This document shows positions 6,335-13,942 of a stretch of 28,348 nt of DNA, piece after piece. The DNA comes from UMGS1312 sp964631595. GTDB taxonomy: Bacteria; Bacillota; Clostridia; Oscillospirales; CAG-272. Under the pieces are notes generated by a model. The model saw only the letters and a program-made list of their open reading frames with translations, searched no databases and had not been told where the DNA came from. The position numbers were made by a program, and so were the translations under genes. Position 1 is the stretch's first letter. Each line of letters opens with the position of its first letter. The stretch is from contig CAZVXL010000020.1 in the NCBI GenBank assembly GCA_964631595.1, positions 1 through 28,348 of the forward strand, given 5' to 3'.

Positions 6335-7048
6335 ATGGACAAAGTAATAAACAAAATTTTTGAAAAAATAGAAAAAGAGCCGTTAAACGAACGGCTCTAT
6401 AGCGACTGCTTTGATTGTATTAAGATTATTTTTCAAACTGACAAGGAGAAATCATTTGAATACAACGGAAAACTTCGTCAGCTTTGCTTGAAAGCGAAAA
6501 AGGAAAGTAAGAATTGGGATTTTATACAGACACTCGAAGAAATACGCAAAGAGAGTTATCACCTTGAAGCAGAAGATGTGTTTGACTCGTATCTCATTTA
6601 CCTCGAATGGAACAGACCGGCTAAAAAGAAGTTTTATATTCCTCGCCGCAAACAACTGAAAACTCTGGTCGAGGACTTACAAGACCTTGCTGATAGAAAA
6701 ATAGACTTTTTGGGAATATCATTACCCCCTCGTGTCGGCAAGTCAACACTCTGCATTATGTTTATGACTTGGATTATGGGTATGGCAGTAATCACGGCGA
6801 CTGCGACCACTGGCTTAAAAAGTTTGGTAAGGATATGGATTGGTTTAGAGCCGAAGTTAAAGCGTTGCTCACTGCTGAACAAACTAATACTGCAACTAAT
6901 AAAAAACTTTACAGGGTACAGGTCGGTGCTTACGCAGTTAAGAAAAACGCTGACGGAATGGCTAACCGCCTCAAGAACGCTGGATTTAATACATATATGG
7001 TTAAGTCGGGTACTCTGTACAAAGTACAAGTCGGTGCTTATTCGGTAA
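6335..7048 (+). pseudogene. Terminase large subunit, N-terminal fragment fused out of frame to endolysin DNA
   Basis: ATG 6335 follows TTTTGGAGG. Residues 1-148 read as the start of a phage terminase large subunit: a helical N-terminal domain, then FYIPRRKQLKTLVEDLQDL and the ATPase P-loop LPPRVGKSTL, then FMTWIMG. The family continues for 300 or more residues with Walker B and the nuclease domain. Here the sequence changes at about 6770-6785 into endolysin DNA in a different frame, and ~90 nonsense residues follow before the stop at 7048. The cut removes everything that normally lies between packaging and lysis genes (portal, capsid, tail). The protein cannot package DNA. Confidence 0.8.
6362..6398 (-). 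terminator. Terminator-like hairpin on the antisense strand of the terminase fragment
   Basis: AGAGCCGTT (6376-6384) and AACGGCTCT (6390-6398) form a perfect 9-bp stem with a 5-base loop. Read on the minus strand, TTTTTCTATTTTTTC follows at once, which is a textbook intrinsic terminator. On the plus strand there is no T-run. No minus-strand gene that needs it is visible to the right, so its purpose is unclear. Confidence 0.5.
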
Positions 7049-7278
7049 AGGCAAATGCTACGAATATGCTTAATACTCTTAAAAAAGCTGGTTTCAGTGG
7101 TTATGTAACGACTTCAACAGGTACGGCTGTCGCAATATCTTCTCTTAAATCGGTTGATGAAATTGCGAGAGAAGTTATTAACGGCAAGTGGGGTAACGGC
7201 TCTGCCAGAAAAAAGAAACTCACTGCCGCCGGTTATGACTATGCAACAATTCAAAGACGAGTTAATGAACTTTGTTAA
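6769..7278 (+). pseudogene. Phage endolysin C-terminal part (amidase tail, two SPOR-like repeats, CW_7-type domain)
   Basis: The frame from about 6766 encodes the end of a lysin. DYGYGSNHGDCDHWLKKFGK, followed by a DMDWFRAEV segment, resembles the end of N-acetylmuramoyl-L-alanine amidase domains of Clostridia phages. Two RVQVGAYxxxxNA-type SPOR repeats follow (LYRVQVGAYAVKKNADGMA and LYKVQVGAYSVKANATNML). The C-terminal ~45 residues (SVDEIAREVINGKWGNGS) are a CW_7/Cpl-7-like cell-wall-binding domain. The catalytic N-terminal part is lost in the fusion with the terminase. The only start is a TTG at 6769 with no ribosome site, so translation is doubtful. The holin follows 18 bases later with a good ribosome site. 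Confidence 0.8.
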
Positions 7279-7296
7279 TTTATTGGAGGTAAGATT

Positions 7297-7662
7297 ATGA
7301 ATTTCAACGAAATTATTACAAACTTCATCAGCGAATATGGTACTACAATTCTGTATTCCGTTATCACTATCGTATTTACCTTTTTAGGCACTGTTTGTAA
7401 AAACCTTGCAAAGAAGTATCTCAACGATAAGACCAAACAGGCGGTTGCTAAAACTGTCGTACAGGCAGTCGAGCAGATTTACAAGGATTTGCACGGCGAA
7501 GAAAAACTCAATATGGCTATCGACTCTGCAACCGAAATGTTGGCTGAAAAAGGAATTACAGTTACCGAACTTGAAATCCGTATGTTGATTGAGGCGGCAG
7601 TCGGTGAATTTAACGAAGCATTTAAGAAAACCTCTGCTACAACCGAAGAAATTACAGAATAA
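7297..7662 (+). CDS. Phage holin (LLH-type)
   Basis: The 121-residue product starts at ATG 7297 behind TTGGAGG. A single hydrophobic segment (residues ~15-32, TTILYSVITIVFTFLG) is followed by a charged, helical cytoplasmic part with TKQAVAKTVVQAVEQIYKDLHG and EKLNMAIDSATEML. This fits the LLH/phage holin 6-type family of Gram-positive phages, which permeabilise the membrane to release endolysin. It follows the endolysin remnant and precedes a terminator and the prophage edge, the usual position of a lysis cassette. The gene is intact, but its partner lysin lacks its catalytic domain. Confidence 0.8.
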   Translation: MNFNEIITNFISEYGTTILYSVITIVFTFLGTVCKNLAKKYLNDKTKQAVAKTVVQAVEQIYKDLHGEEKLNMAIDSATEMLAEKGITVTELEIRMLIEAAVGEFNEAFKKTSATTEEITE

Positions 7663-7670
7663 ACAGAAAA

Positions 7671-7710
7671 ATACCGAGTAGGACATTAAGTCTTACTCGG
7701 TATTTCTATC
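7671..7710 (+). terminator. Intrinsic terminator at end of prophage lysis genes
   Basis: ATACCGAGTAGGAC (7671-7684) pairs with GTCTTACTCGGTAT (7690-7703), 14 bp with one G-T pair around a 5-base loop, followed by TTTCTAT. It starts 9 bases after the holin stop codon. Confidence 0.8.
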
Positions 7711-7740
7711 ACAAGTCCAAAGCACTCTTTTATTATAAAA

Positions 7741-7752
7741 AAGTTCGAACTT
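7741..7752. repeat. 12-bp perfect palindrome at the prophage-tRNA boundary
   Basis: AAGTTCGAACTT reads the same on both strands. It lies 8 bases beyond the CCA end of tRNA-Pro, where AT-rich phage DNA gives way to the chromosome. It may be part of an attachment site or a protein site; the spacing of LexA boxes (GAAC-N4-GTTC) is not matched. Confidence 0.4.
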
Positions 7753-7760
7753 GTCAGTTG

Positions 7761-7837
7761 TGGTCGGAGTGACTGGATTCGAACCAGCGGCCTCTTGGTC
7801 CCGAACCAAGCGCTCTACCGAACTGAGCCACACCCCG
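7761..7837 (-). tRNA. tRNA-Pro(CGG) with encoded CCA
   Basis: Read on the minus strand, CGGGGTG (complement of 7831-7837) pairs with CACTCCG to form the 7-bp acceptor stem. The D arm contains GCTCAGTTCGGTAGAGC. The anticodon stem CTTGG/CCAAG encloses the loop TTCGGGA, so the anticodon is CGG, reading the proline codon CCG. The T arm has GCTGG-TTCGAAT-CCAGT with one mismatch-tolerant pair. Discriminator A and an encoded CCA follow. The phage remnant lies on its 3' side, the usual arrangement for integration into a tRNA gene. A consensus promoter lies 53 bases upstream. Confidence 0.95.
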
Positions 7838-7889
7838 ATATTCAATATTTCCTGCCGGATGCCGCGGCACGCGGATCCTCAGCCTTTCT

Positions 7890-7918
7890 ATTTTATCACA
7901 GTCGCCTTGCTTTGTCAA
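7890..7918 (-). promoter_or_regulatory. Promoter of tRNA-Pro
   Basis: On the minus strand TTGACA (complement of 7913-7918), a 17-base spacer and TAAAAT (complement of 7890-7895) form a near-consensus promoter pointing to the tRNA. Between this promoter and rny (7919-8075) no gene is visible. GC-rich sequence there may include the rny terminator, but no clean stem with a T-run was found. Confidence 0.7.
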
Positions 7919-8075
7919 TAGCGATTTCACAAGATATTTTCGCGCCGCATCGGGCGCCGTCGCTCATCCGACCGAAGCAAAGCTCAGGACCGGCGCCCCG
8001 TCGGGGGATCTGCGTCCTCCGACAGGGTATCCGTCCGATTCATTTTACATCTGTTTAAGCCACTTGCCGAGCGCC

Positions 8076-9623
8076 TTATTTCGCAAAATCCACGGCGCGG
8101 CTCTCTCTTATAAGATTTACCTTGATCTGTCCGGGGTATTCCAGCTCCGCCTCGATCTTCTTTACGATCTCTCTTGCCACCAGCTTCATGCCCTCGTCGG
8201 AGATGACCTCCGGCTTGACCATGATCCTGACCTCACGGCCGGCTTGGATAGCGTACGTCTTCTCTACGCCGTTGAAGCTGCCCGCGATCTCCTCAAGCTT
8301 CGTGAGCCTCTTGATGTAGTTCTCGAGATTCTCACGTCTTGCGCCGGGTCTTGCCGCAGATATCGCATCTGCCGCCTGAACCAAGACCGCGGTAATGGTC
8401 TGCGCCTCCACGTCGCCGTGGTGTGCCTCGATGGCGTGTATAACATCGCGGCTTTCCTTGTACTTACGTGCCACATCGACACCGATCTCAACGTGAGAGC
8501 CCTCGACCTCCTGAGTCAGAGCCTTACCGATATCGTGGAGCAGTCCGGCGCGCTTTGCCACTACGGGATCGACGCCGAGCTCACTTGCCATCATACCGGA
8601 GAGAGCTGCGACCTCAAGCGAGTGATTCAGCACGTTCTGACCGTAGCTTGTGCGGTACTTCAGCCTGCCGAGGAGCTTTATAAGCTCGGGGTTGAGGCCG
8701 TGGATACCGATCTCGAAGGTAGCCTTTTCGCCCGCCTGCTTGATAGAGGTCTCGACCTCTCTGCGAGCCTTCTCCACCATATCCTCGATCCGGGTGGGAT
8801 GTATACGTCCGTCGGAGATGAGCTTTTCAAGTGCGAGTCTTGCGATCTCACGGCGCACGGGATCGAAGCAGGAGAGCGTGATCGTCTCCGGAGTATCGTC
8901 GATGATGAGATCGACGCCGGTAAGCGTTTCGATGGCTCTGATGTTACGTCCCTCTCTGCCAATGATGCGACCCTTCATCTCCTCACCGGGGAGCGGCACT
9001 GCCGATACGGTGGTCTCCGCAACGTGATCTGCGGAGCAGCGCTGTATCGCCATGGAGAGTATATTTCTCGCCTTGGCATCCGCCTCATCCTTGAACTGCG
9101 TCTCAAGCTCGGAGAGCTTCATCGCCTGCTCGTGGCGGATAGAGCTTTCAAGATTCTCAAGCAGCTCTGCCTTTGCCTGCTCTGCGGTCATTCCGGAGAT
9201 GCGCTGCAGGACCTCTGTCTGCTCCTTCTTTATTCCCTCTATTCTCTCAAGCTCCTCGTCTGCCTTCTTCAGCTTCTTTGTCAGATTCTCGTCCTTTTTC
9301 TCAACGGAATCCATCTTGCGCTCCAGCGATTCCTCTCTGGAAGCGACTCTGTTTTCCTGTCTGGAAAGCTCGTTCCGTCTTTCCTTGACCTCTGCATCGA
9401 AATCGTTCTTCTGCTTCAGAATTTCTTCCTTTGCCTCAATAAGGGCTTCTTTTTTCTTTGTTTCCGCTGCTTTTATTCCGTCCTCAAGTATCTTTCTTGC
9501 CTGAGCCTCGGCGGAGCCGATCTCATTCTCATCAAGCTTCTTGCGGTAGGCAGAGCCTACGAAAAATCCCAGCGGAAGTGCGACGATAACGGCAATTACT
9601 GCGGTAAGTATGTATGGCAGCAT
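8076..9623 (-). CDS. rny: Ribonuclease Y
   Basis: RNase Y is the membrane-anchored endoribonuclease that starts mRNA turnover in Firmicutes. The 515-residue product has an N-terminal membrane helix (YILTAVIAVIVALPLGFFVG), a long Glu/Lys coiled coil (~residues 30-200), a KH RNA-binding domain with GREGRNIRAIETLTGVDLII (~220) and an HD domain with LLHDIGKALTQEVEGSHVEI (~360). The HD pair binds the catalytic metal. Length matches the family (~515-520). I chose ATG 9623: AGGAGG ends 8 bases upstream, while the earlier GTG at 9632 overlaps that site. It is monocistronic, with its own promoter upstream and tRNA-Pro downstream under a separate promoter. Confidence 0.97.
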   Translation of the reverse strand: MLPYILTAVIAVIVALPLGFFVGSAYRKKLDENEIGSAEAQARKILEDGIKAAETKKKEALIEAKEEILKQKNDFDAEVKERRNELSRQENRVASREESLERKMDSVEKKDENLTKKLKKADEELERIEGIKKEQTEVLQRISGMTAEQAKAELLENLESSIRHEQAMKLSELETQFKDEADAKARNILSMAIQRCSADHVAETTVSAVPLPGEEMKGRIIGREGRNIRAIETLTGVDLIIDDTPETITLSCFDPVRREIARLALEKLISDGRIHPTRIEDMVEKARREVETSIKQAGEKATFEIGIHGLNPELIKLLGRLKYRTSYGQNVLNHSLEVAALSGMMASELGVDPVVAKRAGLLHDIGKALTQEVEGSHVEIGVDVARKYKESRDVIHAIEAHHGDVEAQTITAVLVQAADAISAARPGARRENLENYIKRLTKLEEIAGSFNGVEKTYAIQAGREVRIMVKPEVISDEGMKLVAREIVKKIEAELEYPGQIKVNLIRESRAVDFAK

Positions 9624-9713
9624 TGTGTGCACCTCCTATTTTGAATTTAAGAATAATTTGAATATGCAGAGCATCATGCCGTACCCCAACTGAGCATAAT
9701 GCCACATATATAT

Positions 9714-9742
9714 ATTTTACAGCCAAAAGCCCCGTATGTCAA
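9714..9742 (-). promoter_or_regulatory. Promoter of rny
   Basis: On the minus strand TTGACA (complement of 9737-9742), 17 bases and TAAAAT (complement of 9714-9719). The leader to the rny start is about 85 bases. The divergent gap 9624-9959 holds this promoter and one for the plus strand, with no gene. Confidence 0.7.
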
Positions 9743-9815
9743 GGGCTTTGAGGCAATTTATGGCACTTCGGAGACACGTTTGCGAATATTACTTGCAATA
9801 ATTATATGGAAGCCC

Positions 9816-9845
9816 TTGCTTTTTCACCCGCGTGTGGGGTATAAT
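9816..9845 (+). promoter_or_regulatory. Promoter of the SGNH hydrolase gene
   Basis: TTGCTT (9816-9821), 18 bases, TATAAT (9840-9845). The leader contains a small hairpin, GAGCAT (9852-9857) with ATGCTC (9870-9875), right at the expected transcript start. The start codon is at 9960. Confidence 0.6.
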
Positions 9846-9959
9846 ATAGGGGAGCATGACGTTATGCGTATGCTCATGTCGAAATATGGGACATTACGGC
9901 TCATTTGACCGTCCTTCGGCTAATGGGTCGGCACAAGGATTTTTCATCGGAGAGGTATA

Positions 9960-10787
9960 ATGGAGCACGCAAGAGCAAGGTATATTCGTGTGGCAGTGCT
10001 GGTCGGCATTGTCGCTGTCCTGATAATATCGGGAATAATCGTCGTCGCAGTGAGAATGAGCGGCAAGGAGCCGCCCGCAGAGACGAAACCGTCCGCCGAG
10101 ACGGATACCTCCGCAGCTACCTCGACCGTTCCCACGGCAGACTCCGAGCCCGTGACCGCCGCTCCGCCTACCTCATCATATATCCCGCCGGTATCGGCGC
10201 AGGATCCCGCGCCTGTCGGAAGCAAGGATTTCTCCGGCTGTCTCTTTATCGGTAACTCGCGCACCGAGGGGCTCATGCTCTACTCCGGAATAAGCGGAGC
10301 CACGGCATACGCCACAAGAGGGCTGACGGCATCGGGATATTTCACCACGCCCGCGGCAGATCTCGGCGGTGTGACCGTCACTCCGGCAGAGGCGGTGGAG
10401 AGAGGCCCCGAGTTCTCCGACGTGTACATCATGCTCGGAATAAACGAGATCGGTTATGCCTATAATAGCTTTTACGGAAGCTATATGAAGATAATAGATC
10501 ACCTGCATGAGCATATGCCCGAGGCAAGGATCTACGTTCAGTCGATAATCCCCGTGACGGCATCAAGATCCGCCGAGGACGATACCTTCAACAACACGAA
10601 CATCGCCTCCTTCAACGAGCTGCTGAAGAAGGTGTGCGCCGACAGCGGCGCCGTATATCTCGATCTCATGCCGTGGCTGTGCGAATCGAACGGCGCACTG
10701 CCCGAGGATGCCGCCTCCGACGGACTTCATCTGAACAAGCGGCACTGCCAGAGATGGCTCGACGCTCTCGCGGAGATGACCCGCTGA
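9960..10787 (+). CDS. Membrane-anchored SGNH/GDSL-type hydrolase
   Basis: The 275-residue protein starts at ATG 9960 behind GGAGAGG. Residues 10-31 form a signal anchor (VAVLVGIVAVLIISGIIVVA). Residues 33-85 are a Pro/Thr/Ser/Glu-rich extracellular linker. The catalytic part has GNSRT with the nucleophile Ser100, GINE with Asn162, and DGLH with Asp254 and His257, the block pattern of SGNH esterases. It should act outside the membrane, perhaps removing acetyl groups from cell-wall or capsular glycan; the substrate cannot be told from sequence. It is followed 68 bases later by a lipoprotein gene on the same strand, so surface functions are clustered here. Confidence 0.85.
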   Translation: MEHARARYIRVAVLVGIVAVLIISGIIVVAVRMSGKEPPAETKPSAETDTSAATSTVPTADSEPVTAAPPTSSYIPPVSAQDPAPVGSKDFSGCLFIGNSRTEGLMLYSGISGATAYATRGLTASGYFTTPAADLGGVTVTPAEAVERGPEFSDVYIMLGINEIGYAYNSFYGSYMKIIDHLHEHMPEARIYVQSIIPVTASRSAEDDTFNNTNIASFNELLKKVCADSGAVYLDLMPWLCESNGALPEDAASDGLHLNKRHCQRWLDALAEMTR

Positions 10788-10855
10788 CTCGCGATTCCGT
10801 TACTGAGGCAAATAATACGGTAATACGGTATAAAATAATGATAAAGGAAAGAGAA

Positions 10856-11344
10856 ATGAGAAAAAGGATCACGAGGGGCGGTCTTGTCCCCGCCGTTGCC
10901 GCGGCTGTTGCGGCTCTGATGCTTTTCGTCGGCTGTGATACCTCCGACAAAAAGGAGCTTGTGCTTGACATATCCTCCGCCGCCGAAAGCATACTTTCCG
11001 GTATAGAATTCGATGATTCGCTTGAGCTGCTTGAGGGAGACGGTGCGGTATACCGCTACGGCATCGACGATACGGTCGAGGTCGTCGCCTACGCAGGAGG
11101 CGGCTACACCGCCGAGGAGGTCGCGGTATTCGATGCCGGCACCGACGGCGCCGCCGAGGAGCTTGAGAGCAAGCTTGAAAAATACGTTGACTCTCAGATC
11201 ACCTCATACAGAAGCTACGTTCCCGCCGAGGTGGCGCGCCTTGAAAACGCGGTGGTGACCTCCGAGGGAAAATATGTGATACTCTGCGTGTCCGCCGACA
11301 AGGATAAGGCAGAGGACGTGATAGACACCGTCCTCGGTGACTGA
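10856..11344 (+). CDS. DUF4358-type lipoprotein
   Basis: The 162-residue product starts at ATG 10856 behind AAAGGAAAG; a longer in-frame frame upstream overlaps the previous gene and has no ribosome site. The N-terminus is MRKRIT followed by a hydrophobic run ending in the lipobox LFVGC (Cys27), so it is a secreted lipoprotein. The mature part (~135 residues) has the YAGGGYTAEEVAVFDA motif, a long helix and YVPAEVARLENAVV, then YVILCVSADK, which match my memory of the DUF4358 family of Clostridia. That family has no assigned function and often lies near surface or sporulation genes. A GC-rich stretch after the stop (AGACC...GGTCTTTT, about 11354-11384) could be a weak terminator. Confidence 0.75.
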   Translation: MRKRITRGGLVPAVAAAVAALMLFVGCDTSDKKELVLDISSAAESILSGIEFDDSLELLEGDGAVYRYGIDDTVEVVAYAGGGYTAEEVAVFDAGTDGAAEELESKLEKYVDSQITSYRSYVPAEVARLENAVVTSEGKYVILCVSADKDKAEDVIDTVLGD

Positions 11345-11406
11345 CAGTCCCCGAGAGACCGCCCGCGCGGCGGCAGGCAAGGTCTTTTGCCCTATATATA
11401 TGTGCA

Positions 11407-11435
11407 TTTCCATCGGGAATATCCCGAGGTAAAAT
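11407..11435 (+). promoter_or_regulatory. Probable promoter of thuA-like gene with palindrome in its spacer
   Basis: TTTCCA (11407-11412), 17 bases, TAAAAT (11430-11435). The spacer contains TCGGGA-ATA-TCCCGA (11413-11427), a perfect 6-bp inverted repeat in operator position. The start codon follows 29 bases after the -10. The -35 matches consensus at only 4 of 6 positions, as expected for a regulated promoter. Confidence 0.5.
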
Positions 11436-11463
11436 AACTCCGAGAAAGGTACGGTAAAGCAGT

Positions 11464-12192
11464 ATGGGAAAAACCATCAATGTTACCATTTGGAACGAAT
11501 TCGTTCACGAAAAATCTAACGATGAGGTAAAGGCGCTCTATCCCGACGGAATACACGCCTATATCAAGAGCTTCCTTGAGTCGGATCCCGATATCAAGGT
11601 AACTCTCGCTGCACTTGAGGATCCCGATCAGGGACTTCCCGACGAGGTGCTCAACAACACCGACGTCCTCATGTGGTGGGGTCATCTCTGCCACGGCTCC
11701 GTGGACGATGCTCTCGTTGAGAGGATCAGAAAGAGAGTTTACATCGACGGAATGGGCTTCCTGCCCCTTCACTCCGCACATCACTCCAAGCCCTTCAGAG
11801 CCATCATCGGTACAACCGGTAACCTCACGTGGGGCGCAAACCAGAAGGAGATCGTCTGGAACCTGATGCCCTCTCACCCCATCGCCGCAGGCGTTCCCGC
11901 TCATTTTGAGCTTGCCGAGGAGGAGCTCTACGCAGAGCCCTTCCAGATCCCCGCTCCCGATGAGCTCATCTTCAACGGCTGGTACGAGCACGGCTATGTA
12001 TTCCGCTCCGGCTGCTGCTACCGCCGCGGTGCAGGGCCGATCTTCTACTTCCAGCCCGGTCACGAGACCTGCCCCTCCTTCCACGATCCCATAGTTCAGC
12101 GCATCATCAACAATGCAGTTCACTGGGCGGCTCCCGCCGAGGCGGGCTTCAAGTACGATGACGGCTGTCCCTACGTAGAGCCCATCGTATGA
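11464..12192 (+). CDS. ThuA-like domain protein (trehalose-utilisation family)
   Basis: The 242-residue protein begins MGKTINVTIWNEFVHEKSND, the usual start of ThuA-like proteins, a class I glutamine-amidotransferase-like alpha/beta fold. It contains DVLMWWGHLCHGSVDD, then LHSAHHSKPFRAIIGT, and ends with IINNAVHWAAP, all typical. ThuA proteins are linked to trehalose or other sugar oxidation in proteobacteria, but the biochemical function of the short clostridial form is not established. There is no signal peptide, so it is cytosolic. It overlaps the next gene as ATGA. A palindrome inside its promoter suggests specific control, perhaps by a sugar-responsive regulator. Confidence 0.85.
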   Translation: MGKTINVTIWNEFVHEKSNDEVKALYPDGIHAYIKSFLESDPDIKVTLAALEDPDQGLPDEVLNNTDVLMWWGHLCHGSVDDALVERIRKRVYIDGMGFLPLHSAHHSKPFRAIIGTTGNLTWGANQKEIVWNLMPSHPIAAGVPAHFELAEEELYAEPFQIPAPDELIFNGWYEHGYVFRSGCCYRRGAGPIFYFQPGHETCPSFHDPIVQRIINNAVHWAAPAEAGFKYDDGCPYVEPIV

Positions 12193-12848
12193 GCATGAGC
12201 AAGGATCACAGACTTTCCGAATATTCAAACGAGGAGAGCGCCCGCATAAGGGGTGCTCTTTCCTCAATGGAGACGGCGCGCGCCGAGGAGGGCACCTTCC
12301 GTCTGCATCTCAGCTCCCGCGAATATCTCCTGTGCGACTTCTCCATGTACGCCGAGGAGCTTGACGGCTCCGAGGTCGCGGATGAGGGCGCATTTGACGG
12401 AAACGGAGAGCAAATAACGGGCGAGGAGCTGCTGTTCAAGGCATTCTCCGAGAGTGAGAGGGCTCCGGCAAGCGAGGAATACAGTATGTGCTGTGATGCC
12501 GCCGTCACGCAGGACGAAAGCGGCAGGACTGTCATCGTCTACAACGAGAGCCTTGACGGTGAGACGGAGCAGAGCTGTGAGATCAGCTTCGATCCCGCCC
12601 TCCCTGAGCTTGTGACCGTATGCAAATCCGGCATGGCGAACATGGTGATGACGCTCGAGGTCGGAAAAAGGCACAGCTGCCTGTACCGCACGCCGTTCAT
12701 GGATTTTGAGCTGAGAGTAAGGGCGATGCGCGTGGACAACACCGTATCCGAGAAGGGCGGAAGGCTTCGGCTCGACTATGCCCTTGAGATAAGAGGCGCA
12801 GCCGCGCACCGCACCGTAATGGAGATAGAGCTTATCCCCGCCGAGTGA
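12189..12848 (+). CDS. DUF1934 (YwiB-like) beta-barrel protein with N-terminal extension
   Basis: The ATG at 12189 overlaps the thuA stop codon as ATGA. The 219-residue product has two parts. Residues ~95-219 fit DUF1934/YwiB, a small lipocalin-like barrel: VTQDESGRTVIVYNESLDGE, LVTVCKSGMANMVMTLEVG, YRTPFMDFELRVRA and GRLRLDYALEI appear in the family order. Residues 1-~90 are an acidic extension beyond the usual ~140-residue family length and may hold a second strand-rich unit (FRLHLSSREYLLCDFSMYAEE). DUF1934 has no known activity. It is 44 bases upstream of holA, a spacing that suggests co-transcription. Confidence 0.75.
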   Translation: MSMSKDHRLSEYSNEESARIRGALSSMETARAEEGTFRLHLSSREYLLCDFSMYAEELDGSEVADEGAFDGNGEQITGEELLFKAFSESERAPASEEYSMCCDAAVTQDESGRTVIVYNESLDGETEQSCEISFDPALPELVTVCKSGMANMVMTLEVGKRHSCLYRTPFMDFELRVRAMRVDNTVSEKGGRLRLDYALEIRGAAAHRTVMEIELIPAE

Positions 12849-12892
12849 GCGCGCTCGGATATTTTCCGCCGATATCGGCAAAAGGAGCTTTT

Positions 12893-13942
12893 ATGACAGA
12901 CACGGAATTTCGCGATGCCGTAAAGAAGGGCAAGCTCTCCGGCGGATACCTCCTGTTCGGTGACGAGGATTTCCTCAAGAACAGGTACGCCGCCGATATG
13001 TGCAAGGCAGTCGCCGGTGAGGAGTTTGCCGAGTTCAACATAATAAAGCTCGATGCCGCCGAGACCTCCCCCGCAAGGCTTGAGGAAGCACTTGCCGGCT
13101 ATCCCATGATGGCGGAGCGCAAGGCGGTGCTTCTCGTCGGCTTCTATCCCGAGCTTATCCGCGAAAGGGAGCTCGGTGAGTATACCGAGGTCTTCGAACA
13201 CCTTGATATGTACCCGCAGACCGTGCTCGGGGTGATCGTGCCCTCGGGCGCGGCGGATATGGGCACACTGCCGAAAAAGCCGTCGGCTTTGTACAAAAAG
13301 CTGACCGCCGCCCTGTGCCCCGTGGATTTTGAACGCAAAGCTCCGGCGGCACTGAAGAAGTGGATCGTCGCAAAGCTCACGGCGGCAGGCGCCGAGGTGA
13401 TGCCGGACGTGCCGGATGCGCTTCTGCTCAGATGCGGCAAGGATATGTACACCCTCTCCGGCGAATGTGACAAGCTTGCGGCATACGCCCTCTCCCACGG
13501 AACTGCCGTGACCGCGGAGGCTGTCGCGGAGGTGTGCTCCTCATACGAGGAGGAGGATGCCTTTGCCCTTGCGAATGCGGTGCTTGCGGGTGACAGGCGC
13601 AGGGCGCTCACCGCGCTGAAGCACTGCCGCGACCGCAGGGAGGAGCCCGTCGCCGTCGCCGCCGCGCTCGGCAAGGTGCTGACCGATATGCTCCACGTCT
13701 GCATACTGCAAAACGAGGGCATGACGAAAAGGGATATCGCCGCCGAGCTGAAGCTTCACGAATACAAATGCGGTCTGTATATGCAGGCTCTTGCCGACAT
13801 GGAGCCGGCAAGGATCCGCGCCGCCGTCGAACGCTGTCTCGCCGCGGACAAGCTGCTCAAATCCACCGAGCTCAAATACATCGCCCTTGAGCGTCTGATC
13901 TGCACGATCCCGTCAAGGAAACGGAGAGCCGAGAAAAAATGA
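12893..13942 (+). CDS. holA: DNA polymerase III subunit delta
   Basis: Delta is the clamp-loader subunit that opens the beta clamp. The start ATG 12893 follows AAAGGAGC; an earlier in-frame codon lacks a ribosome site. The 349-residue product fits the family length (~340). The N-terminal domain has SGGYLLFGDEDFLKNRYA, the signature YLLxGDE-[DE]-[FL]-L of HolA; the middle has ALLLRCGKDMYTLSGECDKLAAY, and the C-terminal domain DALALANAVLAGD-like (here EDAFALANAVLAGDRRRAL) and ELKLHEYKCGLYMQAL. No P-loop is expected or seen. It overlaps rnmV by ATGA, so replication and rRNA maturation genes are coupled here. Confidence 0.95.
   Translation: MTDTEFRDAVKKGKLSGGYLLFGDEDFLKNRYAADMCKAVAGEEFAEFNIIKLDAAETSPARLEEALAGYPMMAERKAVLLVGFYPELIRERELGEYTEVFEHLDMYPQTVLGVIVPSGAADMGTLPKKPSALYKKLTAALCPVDFERKAPAALKKWIVAKLTAAGAEVMPDVPDALLLRCGKDMYTLSGECDKLAAYALSHGTAVTAEAVAEVCSSYEEEDAFALANAVLAGDRRRALTALKHCRDRREEPVAVAAALGKVLTDMLHVCILQNEGMTKRDIAAELKLHEYKCGLYMQALADMEPARIRAAVERCLAADKLLKSTELKYIALERLICTIPSRKRRAEKK

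Noticed and set aside
7795..8058. An 87-codon plus-strand frame across tRNA-Pro and its promoter
   Set aside because: It crosses the tRNA gene antisense, has no ribosome site and no protein-like composition.
8064..9644. A 526-codon open frame on the plus strand opposite rny
   Set aside because: It is the antisense shadow of RNase Y in GC-rich DNA. It is Leu/Cys/Arg-rich with no family motif and no ribosome site, while the minus strand encodes an unmistakable enzyme.
12841..12858. CCGAG...CTCGG inverted repeat with GAGCGCGCTC core after the DUF1934 gene, as a terminator
   Set aside because: No T-run follows and holA starts 35 bases later on the same strand, so it is at most a weak RNA structure.
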